Positions 1-11,600 of a stretch of 64,000 nucleotides of DNA are shown in pieces. The stretch is from Phoronis australis (taxonomy: Eukaryota; Phoronida; Phoronidae), in NCBI GenBank assembly GCA_002633005.1, contig NMRA01000094.1:822840-886839 (forward strand), written 5' to 3'. The notes below the pieces were generated by a model. It was not told the DNA's origin. It ran no database searches and was given only the letters and a program-made list of their open reading frames with translations. Positions within the stretch are counted from its first letter, which is position 1; each line of letters begins with the position of its first letter. Position numbers and translations under genes: made by a program.

Positions 1-330
1 CATTCTATCATAACCACACCTCGTTGGTTCAATGTTATGGCGAATTTGTGAATGAAAGGACTGAGGGTATACCGAAGCTGTTCTGTACCTGGCGGGAGAC
101 TCGATTTACTTGAAAGCCCTTTAACCTTTGACCTTGGATAAGTGCTAAACAAATATCCACGCGGTTGTGTGGTTCCAAGGTGGTTCTGCTAAATCTTTTT
201 TTTCTTGCTACGCAGTATATATTTCGTATTTGAAGTTCCCCGAGAATGAAGATAAGGTATTTTGCTAGACACAAGTGAAATTGTGTAAAAATGGCCAATT
301 TTTGTGAATAAGGTTAGAAATATCCTTAAG

Positions 331-797
331 TTGTCTACTGAGTATGCAGTTATTATAAACTGGTCTACTTAGCCTACAGTTACTATAAAGTCTTCGCAGC
401 CTTCAGTTATTATAAACTTGTCTACTGAGCTTGCAGTTACTATAAACTGGTCTGCTGAGCCTTCAGTTATTATAAACTGGTCTAATGAACCTACAGTTAC
501 TATAAACTTGTCTCCTGAGCCTGCAGTCAATAAACTGGTCTCCTGAGCCTACATTTACTACAAACAGTCTACTGCATGGGCAGCGCAGCACTGAAAAAAG
601 TGGGGGTATAGCCCCTCCAGCCCCACTGTGGTGCCCCGCCCATAGACCATGGGCGGCGCAGCACCAAAAAAAGTGGGGCTATTGCCCCTAGCCCCCTTTG
701 GTACGCTGCCCATGTACTGAGTCTGCAGTTACTATAAACTTGTCTACTGAGCCTGCAGTTACTATAAACTGGTCTACTAAGCCCACGGTATCTATAA
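331..797. repeat. Minisatellite, about 30-36 bp unit, interrupted
   Basis: Imperfect copies of a unit reading roughly ctgagcctgcagttactata follow one another from 331 to 574. They resume at 715-797 after a 140-bp insertion, and a single stray copy lies near 915-945. The insertion is therefore younger than the array. Confidence 0.85.
575..714. mobile_element. Small palindromic insertion with TSD (MITE-like)
   Basis: The insert begins catgggc and ends gcccatg, and it is flanked on both sides by tactg (570-574 and 715-719), a 5-bp target-site duplication. It consists of two tandem copies of a roughly 68-bp GC-rich sequence that is itself palindromic: each copy reads from catgggc(a/g)gcgcagca through an A-run and gtgggg to ccgcccat or gctgcccat. 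It has no coding capacity. It resembles a MITE or foldback element, but the superfamily is not identified. Confidence 0.7.
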
Positions 798-1959
798 CTT
801 GTTCATTCTCTTTGGAAATGGTGACTTCTACGCCCCATTTGTGGCTGGGTTGCAATTGCTACAGGTCACTAAAACAAATGATTATTGATTGATTACTGAT
901 ATAACCGATCTTTTGGGCCTGCAGTTGTCATAAACTGGTCTATTTTGTTCTCGTTATGGACATTTCTTCAATTTCTAAATAGTCTTCAAAATTATCCACA
1001 ACTGACAACATTATTTCCACCAAGATAAACAGATATTGGAAGTAAGTAGATACGGATTGCTTTGTTGCAATTGTTTTGGAGCAAAATGACTGAAAAATCA
1101 CACAATTCTGTTGTAGGGCTAACAGTTAGCAAGATAATGCTGTGCTTGTGGTTGTACATCACTCAGGCTGTTAGTCATCTGTTGACATTAGTAATCTTCT
1201 ACTGTTTACATCATTAGAACACAGTGTTGACAGATCACCCAGTGACTGGTCACTGTCCTTGGCTTTGTGCTGGCCTAACATGTGATTTTCATTTACAAGC
1301 CTTTAAGAATCACAAGCAGAAACCACCCCCTTTGATTCTGTGTGGCTTTTTGGCTGATTCATTCTAACCTTAGGCCAAGTTTTTTTTTCCGCTGACATTT
1401 TTTGGTCAAAATGTAATATTATCTTGAAAGAGAAGAATGCGTTTCTCTGTGGCACAAGAAAGCCTTCAGAATATGGCCGCTGTTCAGTTAAGTTCCTTGG
1501 AAGCTACTAAAAGAAGGCAGGCTATAAATTCATTGCAGTCAGAATGCACTGGCATGAACATATGTGTTGAACTTCCAAACATCAAAATGTTTAAAGCAGG
1601 GAGTTTGTGCTTCTTGGAAAATTTGTGGCCAAACATTTATGATTTGTTTTGAGGTCATTGTGTATAAGTTATCAATTTGGTTTTTGTTGAGAATTTGGCA
1701 AAAGTTGGAAGTAAAGATGTTTGTATATTCTCTAATATTCTGCACTTACTTTTCTCTCACAATTTTCCTGAACATTAACAAAACTGGATGATTTGGATGG
1801 AATTCTATGTATGTGTTTTGAATATTGCGTGATTTTCTCCGCTGATATAAATAAGTTGTTACCCTCTAGTGTCATTTTCAAAATGTGTTGTTTCATTTTA
1901 AAAGTGTATATTTTATATTTATACAGGAAAGATTTTGGTACATTTCAACTTGGAATTAT

Positions 1960-2350
1960 AGTGAAGTGTAATAACATAGACACTGTACTGATATTGTAGT
2001 AAATTGTAATAACAGAAGCTCTAATGTTGATATTGTGAATTTTAATAACAGACTGAAACACTACCAGTGACATTTTAGTGACTTGTATAAACAGTACATG
2101 AACAGCCATGTTGTAGTGAGTTGTAATAACAAAGACAATAATAATGATATTGTAGTCAGTTGTAGTAACTGAGACACTAACAGGGATATTGTAGTCAATT
2201 TTAATAACAGAGACACTAACAGTGATATTGTAGTCATTTGTAATAACAGAGATACTATTGGTGATTAGAAGTGAATTGTAATATCAGAGATATTAATGGT
2301 GAAATTATAGTAAATTGTAAGAACAGACATACTAACGATGATATTGTGTT
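1960..2350. repeat. Minisatellite, about 48 bp unit
   Basis: About eight degenerate copies of a unit containing gatattgtagtcaattgta and taacagagacactaacag lie head to tail. Copies vary in length and sequence. No coding potential is evident. Confidence 0.8.
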
Positions 2351-3057
2351 TGTTTCCGCAAATAGTGTAACTATTAGGTTGGTATTTATAATAATATTCT
2401 TCAATTCAGGAGTGTTTCTTCACTACTGTACTTGCTCATGATAACACCTATGTCCACCAATGCTCGGCTTACCACCCATCCACAATTCATACAATTCAGA
2501 ATTTCTTAAAATTAACAAATCCTTTGTGAACGCCCATCTCCCTTAGGCAAATCTGTGTATGAGAAAGCATTCACTGTTTTACCCGGAGTATCCAGCGAAT
2601 TCCTGGGCAAATCAAATGCTTGATGGCGCGGTCACGGATTGAAGTGAACTAATGGGGACTTGGCTGAACATGTTGGATAAGATAATTATTGTTGTAAACC
2701 TATACGGCTATTTAGCGACTGTTTCAAAGTCAAAAAACAAACAATGAGTAAGGAAACATCAAAACGACTGTTTTTAAAATCGAATAGTAAATAGTAGCCA
2801 TCTTTGAAATTTTAAAATTGATGCATTATAACAGAAATTAGAATAGGTTTTCTTCAACATTGTGGCTAAGGCATGCACATTAATTTGTGAATTGATTAGA
2901 ATGGGTTAGTCACAGTCTGGCTTATGCTCACTTAGGTGTTGGGGGTTACAAAACCACAAATGCTAGCGTAGGAGTTAGTCACAAGAATTTTAGCTCCTAA
3001 ATGTACACAACTCACTAACCCTTTGGAAACTAACATTCAATTTGAGCATCACTAATA

Positions 3058-3235
3058 GCATCATCTGGCAGAAAGTGCCTACATTTTACTGCAGGAGATG
3101 TGAAATAGTGTCACTTGCCATCATCAAGCAGAAAGTGCCCACATTTTACTGGCAGGAGATGTGAAATAGTGTCACTTCCCATCATCAGGCAGGAAGTGCC
3201 TATATTTTACTGAAGGAGGTGTCAAATAGTTCTTT
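3058..3235. repeat. Tandem repeat, about 61 bp x 3
   Basis: Three copies of a unit starting catcatc and containing cagaaagtgcc, attttactg and aggagatgtgaaatag begin near 3058, 3120 and 3181. Confidence 0.85.
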
Positions 3236-4260
3236 TAGTTCACGTCCATCCTAGTATTAGGGTATTTGTGCGCAGAAAATGGTTACAAGGCATTTGTGCG
3301 AGTGGTTCCACTGTTTGGGTAATCTCCAATCTCTGAATTTTAAAAAATTTTAAGGTCAAACGCCATGCTCGGCTTAACATCCTCTCTCTATTTTTTAATT
3401 CAACTTGAAGCGCCCTGGGGTCATGTTAACCCTGGGGTCATGTTAACCCAAATGCATACTTTAGGCATATTGCAGCTTTATTTGCCAAGAAAATATGAGA
3501 ATTTCACAAGGTGCATTTGAGAAAAGGGCATTTTCCTTACAAAAGCATTTCCTGTATTACTGACATGATGGATTTCCTTTTCATTACCTGCTGATGGTCA
3601 TGAGAGCAAATTGTGAAATGTAGGGTGAACCAGTGTCGTCATCACACATAGTTTTCAATTTTAGTTTAACTGTATGTGGTGGAATAGCTGACAGGGAGCA
3701 AGAGCTACCTTATTTTGTTTTTAAAAACTATATGTCATGCATTTTGGCAACATGTGGTTCAATGATACATTCAATCATTAATTGTAAACCCTCAGCCCAG
3801 GGGTGGATCTTACATGGTGTCTTGGTAGGTGTGCCTGGCTACTTACAGATTCATGTTTGAGACTGCCTCGTCTCTCTGGTCAGTTGGTAGAGCACATGTG
3901 TTCAACTAATTGTACCTGAACATGATTTGTTCATTAATCACTGGCTCCAGTAGCCTTAGTCTGATGGCTTGAATTACAGGCGTTATGCTCTGCAAAGCTG
4001 GGGCAAATATGCCTATCGCAATATTGACTTATAACCAAGGTGGTGATTTGAAATGTTGTACAATTGTGTGCCAACAAAAATGATGAGGTTATCAGTATGT
4101 GAGAGTTGTGTTGGAGCATCAACACAGGTCATTAATTTCCCAGTACAAAGGTTAAATGGAAATCTATAGTAAGAAAAACATTTCTTCCCAGTACTGATAT
4201 TCCATGCATGCACCTATTTCATAGTTTTATTCCTCCCAGAATTCCCCCGAGTACTACCAT

Positions 4261-4773
4261 GAGATACGGACATGCGCAAAGCGGACCATTCCACGGACTT
4301 ATCTTCTAGGGGAAGACGTGTTTTTCCTTTGGAAGGTTTTTTCGCGCAAGTTACTAATTCTCACCGGACAACGTCCGCAGATCATCTCTGCCCTTAACGT
4401 AGATTCCATGAACATTTCAGCCTCTAAATTTACCTTTACCATTGCAAGCAAGGATCTTAAACAAGGCCGTCTTAATTATAAACCTGAACTGTTACACCTG
4501 AAAGCTTTTCCGTCAGATAAGCGGTTGTGCATTTATCATTATTTGACTGTATACTTAAAACGTACTCTAGACTATCGGGGGTCATGTAAAGCACTATTTC
4601 TTACTGTTACTAGACCGTATAAAGCAGCCACAGGTGATACTGTACGGCGATGGATCCGAAACGTCTTATCGGAGGCTGGTATAAATGTCAATGTATATAA
4701 ACCCGGTAGTGTTAGATCAGCTTCTGTTANATCCCATTGGATTGTGTTTCAGGACATCCTTGTGAATGTGTAA
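4261..4773 (+). pseudogene. Truncated tyrosine recombinase (DIRS/Crypton type)
   Basis: The frame open through 4318-4773 reads like the catalytic half of eukaryotic transposon tyrosine recombinases. It has an LTGQRPQ segment carrying the first catalytic arginine, a basic strand (KDLKQGR), a LCIYHYLTVYL helix, and a KPGSVRSAS segment that normally leads into the HxxR region. Similarity stops exactly at the single N (4730). The GW box and catalytic tyrosine are missing, and no N-terminal core-binding domain is seen. It lies on the kazrin strand upstream of the first recognised exon and is probably a dead insertion. The family call rests on remembered motifs; the type (DIRS, Ngaro or Crypton) cannot be fixed from this fragment. 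Confidence 0.65.
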
Positions 4774-5453
4774 CTGTGACTCAGTCAGACACTTGTAACA
4801 CTGTGTCTCCTTGGTCTTAGTATTCATTACTGTCCAACACTTCACCCAATTAGGCGTACTGTTCAAACAAAACATATCAGTTCAATCACTTCAGATTTCA
4901 AATAACAGGTACAAATTTTGAGTGGGACAAGGTTGTGTAGACCCAAGACCACTCGCTAGAGGGGGTTGTGTGATCATGTGCTCCAGTTGTAATGCATGAC
5001 GATATCTTGTAAAGAATTGCGTCATCTCAATTTTCTGGCAAGACACTATGAACTGCAGCACACGACTGAGTGTTTAATTATACTGGATAAATTCACCACA
5101 GATATTTTTAGATTGCTCCTTTAGAAAAGGTGCACATTACCAACAGAAAGTGACTCCTATCTGTATCTGTGTCTTAAGTGATCGCATTTGTCAGTGCAGT
5201 TTATTAAAACTGTATTGCAGAAAGGACAACTGGAATATATTGTGAACTTCATAACGCATCATAAAAACAAGTCTTTACAATTCTGACTTTTGAAAGTGGA
5301 AAAATATGCATTAAATTAGGCAGCCAAGGTGACCAGATGTGGATGGGGCTGCAGTAATTTTGCTCAAAATGTTTGCCATATCATTATTCTTTTGCAAATA
5401 CATCAGGTAATCATTCCAAATTACTTAAAATGTTTCCCCCTTGTCTGTTGCAG

Positions 5454-5666
5454 TGAGTGCCCCAGCTAAATACACAGATGACGTGGACATGAAGGCCCTG
5501 TTGGAACACAACTCTTGTCTTGAGCAGCAGCTCTGCAACCTTCAGCGACAGGTCAGTGAGCTGCGCTCTGCAAAGACCTCTGACCAGCAGCCTGGGGTCA
5601 ATGAGTACAAACTGGAATTACTACAGACAAACCAGGAGCTGGCGCGGGCCAAAGAGACTCTCGTGG
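5454..5666 (+). CDS. KAZN: Kazrin exon, first seen (coiled coil)
   Basis: The acceptor follows ccccttgtctgttgcag and the exon enters in phase 1. The donor is gtgg^gtaggt, also phase 1; the alternative GT at 5663 would break the join to the next exon. It encodes the start of the coiled coil, with LEHNSCLEQQL and QELARAKETL. Confidence 0.88.
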
Positions 5667-8600
5667 GTAGGTCTTAGAACCATGCTGCCACAATTTGCCA
5701 TCAATGTCTTATTATCTTAAATTTATGTTGGATCCACGAAAACTATTGTAACATGCCATCACAGAATAGCTGATCAAATTCATGTTGGTCTTTTAGGTAT
5801 CAGTATACTTTATGTGTTCCACCTTTGCAATATATACACAGGACTTTGATTAAAAAAATACAAATGGTACAATAATTGATTGGCAAACAAACAGATAATT
5901 TAGAAAACTCAGCAGCATTTCTGAGGTTTCGTCTTGGATGTACCTTTCTTTTTGCTAACTTTTACTAAAACCAACTGGTCATACAATCCAGTTAATGCCA
6001 GATTGTTATCAAGTCAAAAATCGCTTCTTCAGGCTTTTTACTTTCAGAAAATATAACTTTTACTGAGTTACAAATCTACAGTGTTGTCCATATTTTGTTG
6101 ATATGATCCTATATAACCTTATCCTCAACAACTGTGCCTAATGTGTCGCATCGTACAGAGTTGCTTTCTAATACTATAGACATAGTTTTGCGTAATTTCA
6201 ACAGTTATTCGGGCATTAAAACATGTTATAAAGAAATCACCAGCTTCCGTTGAGGTAATACTAACGAATTCTGGAGGCAAAAATCTGCATTTGGGACGAT
6301 CTGGAGTGACCCTCTGGCATTTTAGATTTGCTGCAAAGTCGGAGGTGATTCATTCAGGAATGGTTGAATAGCAAGACCATGTATTCGACCAGCCACGTGC
6401 GTTTGACAGGAAGTGAAACCTGGGCAAAAATATATACAACAATGGACATGCAATATCAAAATAATTAAAATGAATTGCTATGCGTTTAGGATATTCTGAC
6501 AAGTGGCTAAAACATTGAAAATAAAATTTCGACTGGGGAACAAGTAACGTAAACCTCAGTTGGCTACAAAGTGGAAGATCTAAGCAAAAATCCACTGTTT
6601 CAGCAGGATCAAATCCCCCATTGTTGCCTGTGGTAGTGACTGTTTCAGAAGGATCAAATCCTCCATTGTTGCCTGTGGTAGTGACTACGAAACTTTCATA
6701 AAGTGGAAACGTGAAATACTGAAATTTGTACACAATTAGAGTTTAGTAAATAAATTTCCAATTTTCCACTGGACTCTCTGGCAAAGTTAACTGACTTAGC
6801 TTGAATAGCCATGAATTAAGGCCTAGTTCTTGCTGGCGAAATAATTTCAGAAAGAATGCTTTGTTTCTCGGTATTGGCTAATGGAATAGTTTAATTGTTA
6901 ATGAGTATAAGGAGAGTTTTTATTACGCCAGATACATTTGTATGGGCAACTACAGGAACCCCCACGGAGAGGACTGTCAAGTGGGATAGCTGAAACTTGT
7001 GAAACCAAGTAATCACTGCGTTTCCCATTCAGCTAATAACATACAGATTACTACACTCCTGCTCATTAAGGGCGCCTCCTTGTGGCCAGTTTGCATTGTC
7101 CATTTACTAATCGTGGGCTTTTATTTTTAGACTGTGTTGATTGTTAATTTTTTTCACGTCATTATGTGTGTCTGATAATTGAAATTTAAAATTGACTTGT
7201 TTTAGCAAATGATAATTTTTCATGGCCATGTCAATATTGCAAAATTGAACGATGTAATGGCTCCCAAAATTTCATTTTTCAATTTCAGTTCCAACTGTGA
7301 TACAATAATCTGCATTTCCAAATTCTAACTTCAAAATGAAAATTGAAAATTTAAACATGGATATGATTCACAATAGGGTGTATCCATTTAAATTAAAAAC
7401 TTTTCTGTGAAATCTCGATAATTATCTCAAGTTTCATAACTCAGTTTGAATTGAGTCTTGGAACTGGAAACTGGCACACATCTTCTTCACCAGTGTTGTG
7501 TTATGGGGTATAATTCATGCGAAAAACAATGTCTCAAGTTGTGATTGTGTGAAAGAGTCTCTATACCGTTGTCAACTCTTAAAGAGGAACCTTCAGTAGA
7601 AGTACAGATCACTGATTATCTCTTAGTTACTGCCTTACTGTTTCAAGGCACTCAAGGCTCCAATGGTAGCCACATTTGGAAATTTTTCTAGAGTCCTACA
7701 TAGCCTTAAAGAGTTGTTTGTTGGTTGGTAGTTATTGATATCACGTGTTACATAAGTAATGAGGACCTCCCACACTAACACCAGTGTAATGGGTTGGATT
7801 GTTTTACTTCAATAATGAACCAGTGACATGACCTCTGACACTAACACCAGTGTAATGGGTTGGATTGTTTTACTTCAATAATGAACCATTGACATGACCT
7901 CTGACACTAACACCAGTGTAATGGGTTGGATTGTTTTACTTCAATAATGAACCATTGACATGACCTCTGACAGAGAATTTCATCCAGGTGCTTGAACTCA
8001 CTCATCTTTACTGATGTCTAGACACATCTTACCTGTATGAGCAGACATTTTCCTAACGAGTTTTCACACCTGTGAGAGGCATGCATGCAATTCTTTGATT
8101 TCTGCTACTTTTTCAGATTGACTCCAATGGTCTGCATACCATACTCGCTCAGGTTAATGAAGTGTGTTTTTTTATTTGAGAAAAATTATTAAAATCAAGG
8201 TTGGGGGTTAACCAAGCGTGAGTGTGTTGGTGGTTTGATCACAGGTTGTGATGCAGTGTCTAGTGTGGCAAGCAGTGGTAGCTGTACCTAGCTCCACTTT
8301 CAGCTGCCATCGCTGACTGGCCTGATCTGTGTCAGTACATAGGGTCTCCCACAACAAGACTGGTGCAGTGCCTTCAAGTGGCATAATTTACAAGGAGTAA
8401 GCTTGTCAGAATCCTGTGGTTATCTAATGTCTGTATTTCATGTTCATAGTTGCTATAGTTACTCATGCTATGCTCAGCTCACTCACTGCCATTAGTACCT
8501 CACTTGGAGCCTGCATGCCCTGCTTCACCACTTTCGTTATTCAGGCATTGTGATCTGCTGTACCTGTGTTGAGGGCCCCTCTCTTACCATGAAGCCATCC

Positions 8601-11600
8601 ATGTCTCATTTGCTGACAGGCCCTGTGAACCTGTATTAGGCTGGTTATCTCTCTTCCCCAGCCATGAAGTCGGACAGGAAACGGCTCAAGTCGGAGAAGC
8701 TAGACTTGCTCAATCAGATGAAACAGTTGTACGGTACTCTAGAAGACAAGGAGTCTGAGTTGAGAGACTTCATACGAAACTATGAAGAGAGGATGAAGGA
8801 GAGTGATGAAACTATCAAACAGGTGAGATGTCTGGTGGCTCAGTTTGACATAAGGGCGCATTGCTCACATTGCTGACTCAGTTCTAGATGTTAGGGCACA
8901 TAGCTCTCATTGTTGGCTCAGTTTCACATAAAGGCATATAGCTCTGGTCAATTCTGCACATTTAGTAGTATGAGCAACTTTTTTTGTTTCAGAAGTAGCC
9001 TGAGTTAATTTATTCATTAATGTTGGCTGTTATTGTCCAACTGTTTGACTGAACATATATTTGTGAATGAGCTGTCACCATCTCTTGTACTTGTGCTTCT
9101 GCCGCCCACATTAAATGTCAGTCATCTGTAACTTCCTTCTGTTGACACATCAAAGGTGTCATACAGCCCTTGTACTTGTGTTGACAATTGTAAGCTGTGT
9201 CACTCCCCTGTACATGTGCTTCTGTTGACTAATGGTGCTGCCCTCTGTTGACAGCTAGCCTTGGAGAAGGAGGAGTGTGAGAATGAGAAATGGGAGATTT
9301 TGAAACGTGCACGCGAGGCAACAGAACGAGCGGTGATCCTCAGGGGTCAATTAGACCTCAAGGAACAGACTGTCAGGAGTCTGGAGCAGGATCTACAACA
9401 GGTGAGGTCAAGGTCAACACGCTTCTCAGTGTTTGTTAAATGTGGACAGTAGTAAAGACGTAGTGACTATTTACACATGACATTGAAATAGCATGGTGCT
9501 GGTAAACAGAAGTTTCATGCACTGGACATCAACTGAATCCAGGTGGACATTGTCCCACATCACCATGTCTCAGTCGTTAGGCTGGAAGATTATTTGTGGA
9601 ATTATTATGAGCTGGCCTTAAGCCTGCTATAAAGGTCATTCATGAGATATGCATAGCAGGACCTCATTGTTTCATGGGTAATGGATTAGTTCATGAAAAT
9701 GGGCGTTATTTCAGATAGTGACTATTTTAATCGAGAGGTCTAGCATGCATACAAAACTAGGTCATGTAGCATTTTGTGGCCGTGTAGGATGTTACTCTGA
9801 TGCCGCGAGGAGTTAATGTGCCCCAAAACGTCTTAGAGCCTGCCCTTAATGAAGGCATGGTGTCACTTGAAGGCGTAGTAATGGGTTAAGAATGTAGCTT
9901 ACCATGAGTGTGTTTGCTTTAAGGATTGGCACCTTACCTTAGTATCTTATCCTGGCTTCTAAATGTTCATGCAGTGATATTGCATGCCTTGTGACACCAA
10001 TTACTGTAAAATCTGACCTATTTAGGACAGAATATAGTGGACAAGTGAAATTTTTTTTGGTGTTTTCTTAAATGATAGGTATCACCAAAGAAACGCTTTA
10101 AATTATACAACATGGCTTCCATCAAACAATTTTTGAGAAAATGTGGGCATTCACAACTTAAAAGCCTTCAAAAATGATAAAGGGTCAATTTTGGCAACTT
10201 TTTGTCCGAAATAGGTGAGATTTTTCATTTGTACCGTCAGAGGTCCTAAAGTCGTGAACGATCTTATTTCCTCTTCTGCGCAGTCCCGCGATATCTGGCA
10301 TTGAAGTTTCCAGCGTTCGTCTGCTTACGAACATCAAACGAATACCCGGACGTATTGGTATTCACAATATGATAACAAAGTCAGTGGCTTCTTTTTTCAA
10401 ATGTATCTTAAAAACAGCATATTTCACTAATCCATTTTTTGTGCATTTTTGGAATATATTTTCGAAAATATTCATCGTTCAGGTTTACTCAAACACGCGC
10501 TCCAGGGGTAGCTTGTACAATGTATCAAAATGTCCCAGGGTCGATAAAGTTTTGTAAGGCCAAAGCAATAAAAAGGCCAAAGCAATAAAATACAGAGCGA
10601 TAATTGATGGTGGGTTCTTAGCGTTTTACGTGAACAACCTCATTGAAAACGTCTGTGCACATCAAAGTTGGGTGGAAAACGCATAATTTATTTCGATTAA
10701 AACTGAATTAATAAACAATGCAATGCGTTTTTATGTCATCTAGAGTAACTGCAAGCACTGTAATTGATCTGTGCGGTTTTACTTCGTGCATTTCTGTCTA
10801 TTAACGAAATGGTCACGACTTTAGGGCCTCATTCAAAGTGTCCAGCGATATCAGCGACCGTTTCAAAACTCTGCTTACAGAGACAAACAAGGATTAAGAT
10901 TGTCAAAACACGTATATTTGTGAAGGCTGATATATGTCTATGACATCATGTGAGCAGTTGCTAACAGACATTGGGTAGTATGACAATCAGCTGCTTATTA
11001 TGCTTATATTCACGACTTTAGGTCACCGGTGTGTATGTATCTTGCAGAGTCGACAACAGATGGCTCAGTTAAATAATGACTTGAAAGAGACCAGTGAGCG
11101 GCGACGTTCATCAACATCTCAGCCTGTAGGTGGCGCTGAAATGCCCCCACCTTATCAAGAATACTCTACTAATACTACTCGTAGTCAACGAAGCGATGAA
11201 TCCATGGGTGAGCCATACTAAAGGATTCCGTATTGACTTTGGTTCTTTGTTCTTGAAGAGTTAAAACACTGACACAAATGGATTAGATATTTTGATGAGT
11301 TTGTTGTAAGCTGCTGGAAACCGGTCCATTATAGTTGTTGGCATAAAACCACAGTGTATAAAAGGCATCTGTATTTTTACCACTCTCTTTTGTTTGATGA
11401 CTGGGGACAGACTGTGCTCCCCCATTCAAATTTTGCTACATTCTTTGTGGTACTGTGTAGACAAGTCAACTTGCTCCATGACAGTTACTGTGGCAAGTTA
11501 CACAATATATGTGGCAACATATACAGTTGAAATGTGCAATATTTCACTTATCCTCTGTTGTACTGGTAGTTAACCAATTTTTGCCATTCAAACAATAAAA

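Larger units (their letters stand above)
1..5453. other. 5' flank or first intron of the kazrin gene
   Basis: No kazrin coding exon is recognised here. The first exon seen starts in phase 1, so at least one coding exon must lie to the left, most likely outside the window. The stretch holds minisatellites at 331-797, 1960-2350 and 3058-3235, a 140-bp palindromic insertion at 575-714, and a truncated tyrosine recombinase at about 4250-4773. The short open frames at 1437-1999 show no family resemblance and are treated as chance. Confidence 0.6.
5667..8661 (+). other. Kazrin intron
   Basis: This 3.0 kb AT-rich intron holds no recognised gene. It contains an exact-length 45-bp duplication (6594-6683) and a 66-bp tandem repeat (7763-7975). 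Confidence 0.7.

Noticed and set aside
1437-1999. Possible kazrin 5' exon in short ORFs
   Set aside because: No coiled-coil heptads and no phase-1 donor that would join exon 5454-5666 convincingly.
6350-6733. 127-codon minus-strand ORF
   Set aside because: Kept open by a 45-bp duplication inside a kazrin intron; no family match or splice support.
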